DNA from: Sciurus carolinensis
Lineage: Eukaryota > Chordata > Mammalia > Rodentia > Sciuridae
Direction of reading: 5' to 3'
DNA: 64,000 nucleotides
Assembly (NCBI RefSeq): GCF_902686445.1
Contig: NC_062217.1
Location: forward strand, 88,097,758-88,161,757
Part shown: in pieces, positions 21,380 through 34,534 of the stretch
Layout: each line of letters begins with the position of its first letter
Numbering within the stretch: position 1 is the first letter of the stretch
Notes under the pieces: generated by a model
Database searches by the model: none
What the model was told of the DNA's origin: nothing
Seen by the model: the letters and a program-made list of their open reading frames with translations, nothing else
Translations under genes and position numbers: made by a program

Positions 21380-22769
21380 ATTAGGTTATGATGTTTAAAA
21401 GATTAGAAAAGTAGAAATAGTCATACCATAAAACCATATTAATTTTTCAAGTCTAACTAATGCTCTTGGACTTATAACTTTGTATTGAAAATACAACCTT
21501 ACTTTGACTTTAGTTTGTTCATTTTTCTAACTTGTAAATAAGAAAAATTATATCACTTACCACAACACAGGAATGTTGAAAAATTAACTTATAAAAATTT
21601 TACAACACTTTGTGAAAATAATGGAGTATATAAAAGCTAATAATAAGTTTCACCATCCTCAAAGAACATTGTAAAATTCCAATACTTCATCTGATTTATT
21701 GCTGTAGCTAAAGTGCTAAAGGTATACAGAAGAATTTTTTTTCTGAAAAATAAGCAGTTATATTTTCTCTTTTAATGTGTCATCCATACAACATATAATG
21801 ATCTAATTTTCTACAATACTGAAAATATATTCAGTGTCTTCACTTTTAAACACATTGATGACAGAATGAAAATTTTAGTGGTTCAAAATAATAATAATAA
21901 GAAGAACAATATTAATAATAAAAACCATGAAAAATCAGCTAGACCACACAGGTGAAAAAATTTAATAAAGAAAAAATCAAATTTGAATGGATTAGAAAAA
22001 TGAAGTATCTCTTTAAATTTTTGTGAATGCAGTGAACTTTTTGAAGATGAGTAATCCTTTATTATTATTTCTTTCTAAGCAATGAAGATTAGCCACATGA
22101 ACAGACATGGTTTTCAGCAATGACATTAGGAAACATGTGTTTCCAGAAAGAAGAAAGTCGATCTATTAGAAGCAGTTTGAAGCTGGTGTGGCTTATTAGA
22201 CTAGATGTCAAAAGTTGTGAACTTTAATACTCTCAAAAACTACCCTGTGCTACTAACTTGTGTGGGCTGGGAGAAGTGAATTGTTTCTTTTGGCATTTAA
22301 ATTCATTCTTAGGAAAAATGGATAAAGTTACATTAACCTACCACAAATACTTAACTTTATAATTTTTCTTAACCTGCATCAGCACTCACATCCTAGCCAT
22401 TAGCAACTGTACAATATCTTTTCCATTAGTGTGATCATTTGGAAACTTTCCTGAAAGTTAACTTAAATGAGATCAGTAACAAAGAAAGCTTCAAATCAGT
22501 TATAATTACTAACAAAACATACTCATGGGTTAATGGAAGATACTCTTTCAAAACAAAATGTTATCACATCAGTTTATCTGGTATTCTTTTCCCAAACTTG
22601 AACTTAGGATCATCTCAAAAACTGATAAATTCTAGTATAAAATTTTAAATCTTCCCTTTTATTTACATTGAAGCATATTTAATAGTTTTATTTCTGAAAA
22701 ATATTTTACAGATATAATTCATTATTTCTGCCATTTCTTTTAATATTTTCTTTGGTGTTTATATGCTAT

Positions 22770-22770
<1 letters not shown>
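21380..22770. other. Unique AT-rich intergenic DNA
   Basis: No gene or recognised repeat. A short AAT-rich run lies at 21890-21920. The 69-codon frame at 22439-22648 has no recognisable domain. Confidence 0.5.

Positions 22771-22806
<36 letters not shown>
22771..22806. repeat. (CT)n microsatellite
   Basis: Eighteen CT units adjacent to the 3' end of the minus-strand L1. Confidence 0.95.
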
Positions 22807-22810
<4 letters not shown>

Positions 22811-22811
<1 letters not shown>

Positions 22812-24118
22812 TTCTTTTTTATAATTTATTTATTTTGATTCATTGTAAACAAATGGGGTACCACTTGTTTCTCTGGTTGTACATGAAGTAGAGTCATATC
22901 ATGTACATAGGGTAATGATGTTTGCCACATTCTGCTATTTACCCTTCCCCCCATCCCTCCCACCCCTCTGTTTCCTCTATACAATTCATCCTTCCTCCAT
23001 TCTTGCCTCCCTCCCATTCCCCATTATGTATCATCATCTGCTTATCTGAGAGATCATTCGACCTTTGGTTTTTTAGGATTGGCTTATCTCACTTAGCATG
23101 ATATTCACCAACTTCATCAATTTGCCTGCACATGCCATAATTTTATTATTCTTCATGGCTGAGTAATATCCCATTGTGTATATATACCACAGTTTCTTTA
23201 TCCATTCATCAATTGAAGGGCATCTAGGTGGGTTCCACAACTACCTATTGTGAATTGAGTAGCTATGAACATTGTTGTGGCTGCATCACTGTAGTATGCT
23301 GATTTTAAGTCCTTTGGGCATAGGCCAAAGAGTGGGATAGCTGGGTCAAGTGGTGGTTCCATTCCAAGTTTTCTAAGGAATATCCACACTACTTTCCAGA
23401 GTGGCTGCACTAATTTGCAACCCCACCAGCAATGAATGAGTGTACCTTTTTCCCTACATCCTCCCCAACACCTATTGTTGCTTGTATTCTTGATAATAGA
23501 CATTGTAATTGGGGTAAGATAAAATCTTAGGGTAGTTTTGATTTGCATTTCTTTTATTACTAGAGATGCTGAACATTTTTTCATATATCTGTTGATTGCT
23601 TGTAGATCTTCTTCTATGAAGCATCTGCTCATTTCCTTAGCCCATTTGTTGATTGGATTATTGGTATTCTTGGTGGTGTAAAGTTTTTTGAGTTCTTTAT
23701 AGATTCTGGAGATTAGTGTTCTATCTGAAGTATGTGTGACAAAGATTTTCTCCCAATCTCTAGGCTCTCTATTCACATGGCTGATAGTTTCCTTTGCTGC
23801 GAAAAAGCTTTTTAGTTTGAATCTTTTCCCAAATATTGATTCCTGCTTTCAATTCTTGTGCTCTGGGAGTCATGTTAAAGAAGTCTGGTTCTAAGTCAAC
23901 ATGATGAAGATTTGGACCTACTTTTTCTTCTATAAGGTTCAGGGTCTCTGGTCTGATTCCAAGGTGCTTGATCCATTTTGAGTTGAGTTTTGTGCAGGGT
24001 GAGAGATAGGGGTTTAGTTTCATTCTGCTGCATATGGATTTCCAGTTTTCCCAGCATCATTTGTTGAACATTGTATGTTTTTGACACCTTTGTCTAGTAT
24101 GAGAAAATTGTATTTATT
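22811..24118 (-). mobile_element. 5'-truncated L1 (last 1.3 kb)
   Basis: The minus strand carries the C-terminal third of ORF2: [58 protein letters not shown] and [21 protein letters not shown] frameshift near 23770-23800 and a later stop before the normal ORF2 end break it. The 3'UTR belongs to the older subfamily type. A segment of about 41 bases is missing near 24080 relative to the 37-kb L1. The Cys motif CX3CX7HX4C is complete here, while the 37-kb copy has a stop within it. Confidence 0.92.
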
Positions 24119-24404
24119 TTGATTTTTCACTGTCAGGTGAGACCTCCATGCTGTGGAGACTTTAAGTCTTTGCTTGGTCCCCGATTTATTCCCATTTTCT
24201 TATTTTTTCAGGTTTAAAAAATTCATTTATTTAATTTAAAAAGTAGGTAAAATCTCCAAGAGAAATAAACAAATGATTGACTTTGTATTATTTGGACATA
24301 TCCAGGATAATTTTTATAATGTTATTTAGAAACATTAATTGACTAAAGACTAATATTTCCTTGCCCAGGTTTTAACATACTGGGTTAGGGTGTCCAAAAA
24401 ATAT
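24119..24404. other. Unique AT-rich DNA
   Basis: No gene or repeat recognised. Confidence 0.45.
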
Positions 24405-24706
24405 AATGATATACTTTTAAAGGTGTCATGTGATTAACATATGGTCTTTGAAGTGAGGCCATACAAAGACTGAGGCAAAAATTAGAGTGATGTAGCTGGA
24501 GCCTAAGTATGCCAAGAATTGCCAGTACCCACATGAAGCTAGGAAGTGGCAAGGAAAGACTCTTCTCTAGAATTTTCAGAGGAAGCATGGCCCTGCCAGT
24601 ACTTTGATTTCACATTTTAGCCTCCAAAACTGTGAGAGACTAATTTCTGTTGTAAGCCACTGGGTTTGTAGTCATGTGTAACTGCATCCCTAGTAAAATA
24701 ATACTG
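24405..24706 (+). repeat. MLT1-type MaLR solo LTR
   Basis: TTAGAGTGATGTAGCTGGAG, CCAAGAATTGCCAG, GAAGCTAGGAAGTGGCAAGG, TTCAGAGGAAGCATGGCCCT and AACTGTGAGAGACTAATTTC follow the mammal-wide MLT1 LTR order. The 5' half is more decayed. Confidence 0.83.
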
Positions 24707-25239
24707 CTTCTCTTCAGAGTAAATACTTCAAGATAATTTGCTGGGCATCAGAGTAGATAGTGACTACAGGAGTTTGTGAAGAGGCAGAATTGATTTTCTT
24801 AGTCTGGTAGCTAAACAGATGAAAATAGGAAACTTTATTCTGAGGTTATTTATAATAATGGGTACTTTATAGTGGAAAGCTGAAAATTTTACACATGTTG
24901 CATATTTATGTGTTATCAATTTGTGAGGACATTCAACAAGGTAAACAAATCAAATCTAACCAAATCAGTAGTTTATTAACAAGGCTATTGAAAATGTGCA
25001 TTTATGTGTGTGTTTTTATTTGTGCTTAATGGTTAATGGTAGTACAGCTTTCCCTAGTACTATTTGAAATTAAAAACTGACTAAAAATTATTTTCAAAGA
25101 AAAATGTAAGTACAATACACCAGAGTTGTAAATGGGTCAATAGCTGATGCTTGTGGCTCATTTTTCTTTTAAATATTATCATCTGGGTATGTGAATTTAT
25201 TCTATCAGTATGTAGAAATTAGTTTTATTTACAAAATTT
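24707..25239. other. Unique AT-rich DNA
   Basis: No gene or repeat recognised. Confidence 0.45.
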
Positions 25240-25580
25240 TTTGAGCACCTATCAATTACAGGCCCCCTGCCAGGGACAAGGCTACAGAGGGAATCAAAGA
25301 GAAGTTTAAACTTGTCCTTCGTAAAGCACGCATGTCAATGGAGAGGAGACAATCCACATAATTTAGAAACACATAAAATAGTAAGTTCTACACAGAGTGT
25401 AGGAATGCAGAAGAACAAGAAAGTGTTCATATTCAATCAAGGATCAGGGAACAGCTCTCTTTGTAGACAGATGTCTTTTAACTGAATGTTGAAGTATTGA
25501 AAGGTGATGAACATACAACTAACAAGGCAGGAGGTTAGCATTCTGATGGGAAAAATGTGCTGGTGCAAAGAGTCTGAGCC
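25240..25580 (+). mobile_element. Ancient mammalian interspersed repeat, 5' part (family name uncertain)
   Basis: TTTTGAGCACCTATCAATTA, GGCCCCCTGCCAGGGACA, GGAACAGCTCTCTTTG and TGCTGGTGCAAAGAGTCTGA follow the order of a mammal-wide repeat beginning 'TTGAGCACCTACTATGTGCC'. Another portion of the same consensus appears at 28730-29060 on the same strand. Confidence 0.4.
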
Positions 25581-26179
25581 ACGAGTGAATTTCTAAGTGA
25601 ATTCAGAGAAAAAAATACACAAAATTTAAAATACTAAAATCTAACTGTGCTAAAAACATAAAATGTTCGATCATCATTAGAATAGTTTCAATTTTCAAAT
25701 AAGAATGTCCTTTAGTGTCCTGGTGACTGTGTCTGATAGCAAACAACACAAATGGCTTCCTTTACCATCTTATCATGGCATGGTAAGAAGAGCAAGCTTA
25801 GCCAGCATGCCAGTGTCCTTTGTTGGAATATAATACCACAGAAGGAAATGTGCAAAGAATGGATGACAGCAGGATACCTTAGCAGCTGTGATGTATTGGG
25901 CAATAGCAGGACAGCCTCAAAGATTTCAGGAGAAATATTGTGGATGCCCAAAGAATTTTACCTGGAAACAGTCGGGGACAACAGCCTTCCATGGATCACC
26001 CTGGTGTGGAACTCAGCACAGAGGGAGATTTCAATTGTGTACAAAATAAGAAGGCAAAGAAAGAGGTAGTATTATGTTCTGTCAATAGTGCCTGCAGCAG
26101 AGACCTGAAGAATACTATTTTTTTTTTCTTGTTGGAGTTTTAACTCAGTCTTATACAAAGAGCTTTTACACAGCAAAGG
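25581..26179. other. Unassigned DNA with a 105-codon open frame
   Basis: A plus-strand frame at 25752-26069 (MASFTILSWHGKKSKLSQ...) lies in somewhat GC-richer sequence. I see no domain, no homologous family, no promoter or splice structure, and no poly(A) tail of a processed copy. It is probably not a gene. Confidence 0.4.
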
Positions 26180-26796
26180 AATAAAACTAACAAAAAAAAA
26201 GGTATGGACTACAAAGATATTTGCAAATCACATATCTGACAAGCAACCAATATCCAAAATTTATACAAAAAAACTCTTAGAATTTAATAGCAGAGAAAAA
26301 AATAGTTCAATTAAAAAGTAGTCAATGGACCTGAACAGATATTTCTCCAAACAAGACATAAAAATATGGTCAACAGATACAGGAAAATATATTGAGCATC
26401 ATAATGTATCAAGGAATGCAAATTAAAACCACAAAATATACTATCACTTCACATAAAAAATTATGGCTTTAATATTAAGACAAGAGATAGCAAATGCTGT
26501 TGATACTGTAAAGAAAAAGGAACACTGGTACACCATTGATGGGAATGCAAATAGTTGCAGTCATTATGGAAAATGGTATGAAGGATCCTAAAGAAATTAA
26601 AAGATAGAAAAAATTATTATAGGACTCAGCAATTCAACAAGGGAGATAAAAATGCCAACTTGTACAGACATCATTGAACCCTTGTGTATGTGTGTATATA
26701 CATGTATGGATTGAAGAAATACTGGTGTATCAGTTCCAGTCTTCAAGAGATTAAAATTCTGAAGGACTTGTGTGTGTACATATATATCACTGTTAT

Positions 26797-26839
<43 letters not shown>

Positions 26840-27240
26840 TGGAGGGAAGAGTAAATATTATCCCACCTTCAAAAAGATCTTGTAATTTGCGACCACAAGG
26901 ATGTACCTGTATGATGTCACATTAAGTGAAATAAAGAAGAGAACAATATTGCATTATCTGCTTGTCTCCTAGTGTATTGCATCATTTCACTTATCTGTGG
27001 AAGTGAGAACAAGAACAAAAAGTCAAATATACAGCACACACCATGTGCAAGTTGGAGGAGGAAGTAGAGAGCTGTAGGTCAAATGATGTATAGTGGCGGA
27101 TAGGAAGAAGGAACAAACATAGAAGTCTAATTTTCACCAAGAAGAGTATAATAATTGTACTGTTAGGGATGTTTGTTAACAATCAACTAAAATTTTTTTA
27201 GATGCTCATTACAACAGAAAGAAAGAGACCATGGAATATG
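26180..27240 (+). mobile_element. Ancient L1M: ORF2 3' end and 3'UTR
   Basis: Typical degraded L1 coding order: GACCTGAACAGATATTTCTC, AGGAATGCAAATTAAAACCA, AAAGGAACACTGGTACACCA, ATTGATGGGAATGCAAATAG, then ACAAGGATGTACCTG and TTAAGTGAAATAAAGAAGAG. It is interrupted by CA/TG microsatellite sequence at 26690-26838. No open frame survives. Confidence 0.82.
26800..26837. repeat. (CA)n microsatellite
   Basis: Nineteen CA units inside the old L1M copy. Confidence 0.95.
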
Positions 27241-28729
27241 ATAGGTCTAACAATCAGTTTCACTACAGATCGATTTTATTTACTATTACATATATCCCCA
27301 AATACATGTAAACCTCAAATATACACAATAAAATTTACTTTATAAGAAGTAACAGCATATTCTTCAAATAGAATAGTCCTACTTCTCACACAGAAACTTC
27401 CAGTACCTAAGGATGCCTACCATGTTCCAAACATTTCTAACATGAGGTCCTGAATTTGATCCCCAACATTCCAATTAAAATTTATAGAATGTTGAAGAAA
27501 AAACAGAATGAAACTTTAAGATACATACATATATAAGCATATATCTATATATTTCCAAATATGACTTTTGACTTTATTTGTTTCATGACTCTACATTGAT
27601 TTTATAGATACATTGTTGTTCTCTTTTCTCTTTTTGAGGAGTCTTTCTAAAACAATTTGCTTACATCATGATAATTTCAACTAAATGCATGTGTAATCTA
27701 AGAACCAGAGTATTCTTCAAGCACAGAATTATTACAATCAAAAATAATAATATTGCTACTGTGTTATCTAATGGATGACACAAATTTTCTCATTCTAATA
27801 AAAATATTCTGTAATATTTTTTACATAATAATCCAGCCAGGATCACACATATCAGTTGTTTACCCCTCTCTGTCTTCTATATTTCTAACAAATACATCTG
27901 CTTCTGCACTTCCATTTGTTTTAAGGACCTTAAAAAAAACAGACTGGTTGCTTATGTAATGTTTCACAATCTGAATGAATTTGTATGATTATTTTTTCAT
28001 TATTAACTTTTCATTGGACACATTTGCAAAAATGTGAAATAAAGAATTAGCCTACTTCATATCACATCATGTCATGAGACATATAGTGACAGTTTATCTC
28101 ATGAATGATGCTAAATTTGTTGAATAAGTTAGTGTACTGTTTATTGACTCTCTCATCACAGAAATAATATTTCCACTTTAAGTTAACTTCAGAAAAAAAA
28201 CTCTGGAGTGATGCTTAGAGTCCATGTTCATAGTCTGCTCTCATCGATTTTAACTGGTGATTTTGATGATGCTTAGCTATATTGAATATTACATTGGTTG
28301 ATGAAATATAACACATTTACCAAATAAACATTTATAGAGATATGCCTTTTCTCATCTCATTACCACTGTCTTTTATTCAGAATCAGTATGGATGCAAGGA
28401 CTTTTTGTAATGTTGATGTTAACATTAGTTCTCTCATGCTGTTTATTATTTTTATTATTATTCAACAGTTGTGTGTTTATATATGTATGTGTGTTTCCCT
28501 TCATTTTCCTATTGATAGTTGAACTTTATGTTTGGCCGGCATGAGCTGCTTCAAGTTCACATGCCTTTGTCATGTCACCTTTGGTCTTTGAGAATTTTCT
28601 GGCTACTGAACAATCAGATACTCAAAGATGACCTGTTTCAGATATGAAATAAGCTAATTATCTAAAAGTCCTTTGTTCCTAAGGTGGGGAGTAGTAGGAA
28701 CACTTGATTACTGCTTTGAGAAGGGAAAG
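27241..28729. other. Unique AT-rich intergenic DNA
   Basis: No gene. 27395-27470 ends GGTCCTGAATTTGATCCCCA, which may be a very degraded tRNA-derived SINE. Confidence 0.5.
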
Positions 28730-29060
28730 GAAGAGAAGCACACAGGATAGAAGCAGGAAGATGAGTTAGGGAACCACTGCATCCCCACAAGATACAGAGA
28801 CCTTCTTGGGACCTAGTGGTGTAATTTCATACAGAGAGAAATGGTTGGATTTTTATTATATTTTAAAGGTAGATTTCTTCACAGATTGAACATGAAGTCA
28901 AACAGAAAGAGAAGAGGCAAAGGTACCTCAAGGTTTGGGGGCTAAGCAACTAGAAGGTTGGAATTGGTGATCGGGGGGTTATGGGATAGAGTCAATATTT
29001 CAAAATTGTGTGTTCTTATGTTTGGTTTTCAAGACATTTGAAGTTGTTGAAGCAGAGGGT
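28730..29060 (+). mobile_element. Ancient mammalian interspersed repeat, later part (family name uncertain)
   Basis: ATAGAAGCAGGAAGATGAGT, TATATTTTAAAGGTAGA, ACCTCAAGGTTTGG and GCTAAGCAACTAGAAGGTTG follow the downstream part of the same mammal-wide consensus suspected at 25240-25580, on the same strand and in the expected order. Confidence 0.42.
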
Positions 29061-29293
29061 AATGAGGTAGCATTTGAGCTATACAGTTCTACTACATTCA
29101 GTATCACTTGGAACAGGGAACTATTTCTTAAATACTTATAATCTGTGTCAGTAAGTAAAGCACCATTAGTTTGTGAAAGAATTAATTTGTCAACAGTGTC
29201 CTCATTTTTTCTCTAATGTGATGTGCTTATAAATATTAAGATTCATAGAGATGTAGATTTGTTGCTCTATGTTATACAATGATTTTTTCTAAG

Positions 29294-29505
29294 TGATTCC
29301 ACTACTTTTTTTTTTTTTTTTTTTTTTTTTGGTACTAGGGTTTGAACCCAGGATCAGTTTACCACTGAATTACATCCCAGCTGTTTTTATTTTGAGACAG
29401 GTTCTCACTAAGTTGCTGAGACTGGACTTGAGCTTGAAATTCTCAAGCCACAGCCTCCCAAATTGCTGGGACTATAGGTGTGCACCTGGCAATGATCCCA
29501 CTATT
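29294..29505 (-). mobile_element. B1-dID SINE with target duplication
   Basis: Read on plus: T25 run, then the reversed ID half (GGTACTAGGGTTTGAACCCA), then the reversed B1 half (GAGACAGGTTCTCACTAAGT, GCCTCCCAAATTGCTGGGAC). The body is 29307-29492. Flanks TGATTCCACTACT (29294-29306) and TGATCCCACTATT (29493-29505) differ at two bases. Confidence 0.92.
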
Positions 29506-29714
29506 TTACAATAGATTTATGTACAAGAGGAAGACAAAAAACAAACAAGAGAACAACATAGTTGCTCAACATTTACTATTAAATGCTATTTTTGTTAGTG
29601 TCCTCAGGGAAACTCTGTATTTAAAAGTGATACAATGAAAATAAATTCCTTTAGACCTAATTGAACATATCAGTAGATATACTTAGAAGACTGGATTGTA
29701 GAGTATAATTTAAA

Positions 29715-29915
29715 TAAGAGTTGGACAAATTTTTTCAATAAGAGCCAGGTAGTAAATATTTTGGCCTTCAAAGGCAAAATGACCACTTTATTGTAAAAGC
29801 AGTCGTGAAAATATAAAAACAAAATACCATGTCTGTTTCAGTAAATTTGTGTTTATAAACCTGTGGCAAGTAGTATTTAGCTTTCTGGCCTTAGTTTGCC
29901 AAACACTAATGTAAG
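29715..29915 (-). mobile_element. hAT-Charlie-type non-autonomous DNA transposon
   Basis: AGAGCCAGGTAGTAAATATT, TTGGCCTTCAAAGGC and CTGGCCTTAGTTTGCCAAAC follow the pattern of a common mammal-wide hAT element whose reverse form starts 'CAAACTACGGCCC'. Subfamily not assigned. Confidence 0.7.
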
Positions 29916-32900
29916 AGCAGACTCAATTGGAATGGTTGAGAGCTGATATTTGACTCTGCGACTCTGATATAAACTATAGTTGAAGCAAGAATGTTAGAGA
30001 GCCAGAAAGAAAACAAAAAGTCTATCATTGATAATGAAATATTTAAAAAATGCATAAATTTTATGGTACTTTAGACCTATCTCTTCAAAGTATTTTTAAA
30101 ATTAATTTTTAAAATATCTGCTAATATATAAGAATTTTCAAAATAAAGAATTTTCTAAAATGTTATACTTCATAAAATTATTTTACATGAACATGCATTA
30201 TTCAAGATTTGTTTCTGATAAATTTCTGATCTGGAAGTTCTTTTACAAGTCAATTGCTTAGATCTCAGAAAGCATTATTCCCTTGATGATGTTATAACCA
30301 AAAATTCCAAGACAAGCTCAAAAATATGTTTTGCTGTTATGCTGTTGAACTACTAAAGAACTCTAGTGGATTTCAAGACCTGATTTAATTAGAAAGTTGT
30401 CTTAGAAATACAAAGTAGGAAATTCTCCTTCCTTTCCCATCATTTTCTTCCCACCTTTAAAATATGCCTTTCCTACATCAAACCCCTGAATGTTTAGAAA
30501 TGAGACCTCTTGCCTTTCTAGTGAGTATTAAAACCTCCAGCTTTCCTGACCAACAGTAATTAAGGGACATTTATAAATGGGGCATTCACACTTTGAATGA
30601 TGGCCTTAGTTTATTAAATAATATCAATATATTGGTAGTTAAAGAGGTTGTGCTTCACTAATATAGATTTTAAGAAATATAGATAAGAAATTTTAAAATT
30701 TCATAACAAATATTTTCAAGATTCATTAAAATACAATTACAGATTGATTTAGAATTTTACCATCTCCCCTTTTATTTAGAGGTAAGAATATTCACAACAA
30801 GACTGAATATATGAAGATTATTTTGTTTTATCCATGCAGAGAAAAGTAATTTCAGGTATATATTATGTGCTGACATCAGTTTTTAACTGAGTAAAGCAAA
30901 TTTCCAGGTTTAGTTTGGAAACCTTTTAAAAGGAGGTTAGAGTACTTAATGTTGTTACTAAGAATAAGGGCATAAAAATTAAACAGATAGCTTTGGAAAG
31001 TGAGTGCATATAAATTTAAAAGACTAAAAGAAAAGTATAAATACAGTATTATTTTTAGAAAAAAATTTCTATCAAATTATAGGAATTAATAATCAAACAA
31101 ATTGCTTTCTTTGGTATCACTTATGAAAGCTCTAATTAAAAAGTTAAACATTCTTTTGTTTCCTGTGATTTTCCCCCTAAAATTTATAGCATGTTTAAAA
31201 ATATGAAAAGGAAGCAAGTGTTTCAATTCTTACATAGATCAAAATTCAGCAGCATGATATAATCATACCATGGACTTTTCTACTGTTACAAAAAAAAGTC
31301 TTCCTATTTTTTATCTTTCAGATAAACTAACCACAAAATATAATTTCAAATCAAATTTTATTCTTAATTTTAAATGTTTCTTTAGTTAGAAACTTCCCTT
31401 TTAACTCATTGAATTCAGTTTATAAGTCAATACAAAATGAAATTGGTACTTAAGAAAATTTATAGACACACGTGAATCTCTGTATCACTTCTGTTTTTTA
31501 AATAATACTTCAAAGTTTATATTTTTGTAAGAAACTGACAATTGATCTCCATTTCCTGGGTGAGCATTCCTTTTCAATTCATATATGCATATGCTTTAAT
31601 GATCAAGCTATTACACATATGTTCGTAGATGCTAAGGGAATGGTGGAGTGCTTTAATGCTTAAAGGCTACACTAAAACAGGCATAATTTTGAGAACTTTG
31701 TTTCTTTCACTTTAAAGGAAAGTGCAAAATTGAGGTGGGGAGCAACTCACAGTGTTAGTGCTCATTTTTTTTTAAATCTTTCAATGTCATAAATCCATTC
31801 TTTTCAAAGGAAACCTTAAGAGTTCCCCAAATATAAACATATTGTAAGTATTGTCCATCTTAGTCATGTACTTGAGGGATTTTATCCCTAAAGTGAGGTA
31901 TAGTTAGTCATTGGCAAAAGAAAAAAGCAATAAAATACTGTAATTTACAGTTATTAACAGGGAAATCTTTTCTCCCCCCCCCCCCAAAAAATGTAAGCCT
32001 ATAACTCCTACTAGGATCACAAGTATCATTTGCAGAATTATTTTAACCCTAACCTCTCCACTTGTCAATGTGTAATCTTTCTCTATTGCTTGGAATAACT
32101 AATTGACATCTGGCAATGAGGAATGACTAAGTTGGGAGCAAGAAAAGCAAAGTAAGTTTCAATTTAACAACTTGAACTAAATGCAACAAATGTTTTAACA
32201 AATTATTTTGTCCTTTTAGAGTATTGTAATACATAAAAGGAAATATATATATGTCATATCTTATTATCTTAAATATAAAGGTTATTTATGCATAAAAAGT
32301 CTTAATGATTAACAATGAACTCCCTGCAAACCATGTTATGCCTGTTGTTGACATCTATTAAGGTAAGAACAGGGCAATTTCAAGCAATATTTTAAAATAT
32401 GAATGGAAATAAAATTCAATTTTCATAATTATTGGAGACTTTGGAAAGTATCTGAATGGAAAATAATTCTGAAGGAAAAACTGGTAAATAGTAGATGGAA
32501 TTTTTTGAACAAATGTATTTTTGATATGTAGTTCACTTGAGGATTTTTTCTAACACAAACAGCCAAAAATATAAAGCATCTCCCTTTTTCTGGAATTTGT
32601 CTTGTATAATATATATTTAATTATGGTCCAATCCAGCTCAGGAATTCAATGTTTCTCAAACAATTCAATAAAACATTAATTATTATTGTTCTTGCCAAGC
32701 ATAAGTGGAAATGTGGAAATGTTTTACAGTATGAGAAATATATGAAATAGTATTTACTCTGCAAATATTTTATTTTCCTCCTTAAAAGAAATGTTCCTAT
32801 AACTCAAACATGTTTTTCCTTCATAATTCTTTATCCTGAATAGAGGTCTTATAAAAACCTAGACTCAAAGTAAATTTCATGATTTTATTTTTGTTTTACA

Positions 32901-33194
32901 CTCCATATGTCATGATTATCCATATATTTTCAAATCAAAAATTCAAACAAAACTAAAAAATGCAATTAACAACAACCATAATTGATATATTAAAATAGGG
33001 GGTACCATGAGATTAAGTGATAAAATACCTTGTTATATTTTTTTCTATTAAATACAATATATGGCTAAAATGCTAATTGATTTGCACATTTTATTCATGT
33101 ACCCTTTCTAGGCACATATCTGGAGTAAAGTAAGATCATGCCAACTGGTTAACTTCTTTGTAAAACAAAGTAACAAAAATTCAAATGGTTAGAA
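29916..33194. other. Unique, very AT-rich intergenic DNA
   Basis: Over 3 kb with no gene and no confidently named repeat. It includes a C12 run at 31974-31985 followed by A6. It is the longest repeat-poor stretch in the window and therefore the best place to look for conserved non-coding elements. Confidence 0.55.
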
Positions 33195-33397
33195 AGCAGG
33201 AATGGGGGCACAAGCTTGTGATATCAGTAGGTAGGAGGGTGAGACAAGAAGATCATGAGTTCAAAAACAGTCTCAGCAAAAGCGAGGTGCTAAGCAATTC
33301 AGTGAGACCCTGTCTCTAAGTAAAATACAAAATAAGGCTGGGTTTCTAGCTCGGTATCCAGGTGTCTCTAAGTTTAATCCCTGGTACAAAAAAAATG
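33195..33397 (+). mobile_element. B1-dID SINE, degraded
   Basis: GTGATATCAGTAGGTAGGAG, AGTGAGACCCTGTCTCTAAG, GGCTGGGTTTCTAGCTCGG and TAAGTTTAATCCCTGGTACA give the B1 half followed by the ID half, then an A8 tail. Confidence 0.88.
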
Positions 33398-34534
33398 AAG
33401 AAAATTAAAATGGTGTCTGTATTTGAACTTGATTACTTGATGTATTTTATCATAATAACATGTGAAAATTGAATGAGCATTAACATAGTGATAAAACTGA
33501 TTTGTGTTCAATCAGAGTTGTGTACCTTCCTGATTCTGTTACCTGGGAGAAATTATTTAATGTCTCGATTTATAGTTTCTACCTCTATTAATTAGATTAC
33601 TAAAATTTACCTTCAGGAACGAGGTGCTATGTAAATGATTTCTAACTCATAAAAGGCCTCCATAAAAGGCCTTTCATAATCTTTCTCATTTTTAATGTTT
33701 ATAATATAGAAATTTATTTGGCCCAGCATTGTTAACTGTGACTGAAATGTTTATCACTTTCTATAAGTTATTATATTCATCACCTTCTAACAGAAATAAC
33801 CATAATTTATTAGAGTTTTTAAAATAATGATAATAAGTATTTTACTAAAGATGCTAATTCAAGAATGTTTGTTTTTATCTTGCTTTTCCTCAGTTTTTTT
33901 TTTTTTTTTCTTGGCTTTTGTTTTATTTGGGAGGTTGTCACTTAAAACATAACAAAAAAGAAAAAATTAGTAGTTTGACAGAAGTATGTCCATAACTTGA
34001 ATCCTTGAATTCTCAAGGCTTTCAGCTTTTCAAAGGCAATGCCAACATACCTGGCTCTATTTCTACAATGGCTTACATTGAAGTCTAAAACTTTTGCTTC
34101 AAATTTTCAGACAACTAATTTTACTTCTAATGTTGCTACCAGTTCCATGAAAGATTGTTAAAATCTGTTAACTATGCAGGCTCATGAGGATTGCAGAGCT
34201 TACTTGGATGAACATGACTAACCCTTTTCAAGTTTGCAGTCAGAGAACATATCACCAAGTATTTATTGAGGTGAAATTTTACCAACTTATAGGAGTTACA
34301 TGATCTGTTGAGGCTTCATATAGGAGTGGTTTTAGAGTTAAAATATTGAAAAAATAAAACATGGCAGAAGTCTTCCATCTGGAAATCACCCAATAACAGA
34401 GTTAGTAGAAAAAAAGGCCAAATAATAGACGGTGATGAGATAGTCTTTTAAAGAGTGTTCAGTCTTTCCAGGAAATTCTAAAATAAATAGCGTATCCACT
34501 TTGGTAAAATTAGAGAGACCTCCAGTTTGGCTTA
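33398..34534. other. Unique AT-rich DNA with a possible MIR trace
   Basis: 33520-33660 (CCTGATTCTGTTACCTGGGA, then AATTATTTAATGTCTCGATT) is loosely MIR-like. The rest is unassigned. T runs lie near 33894-33910. Confidence 0.4.
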
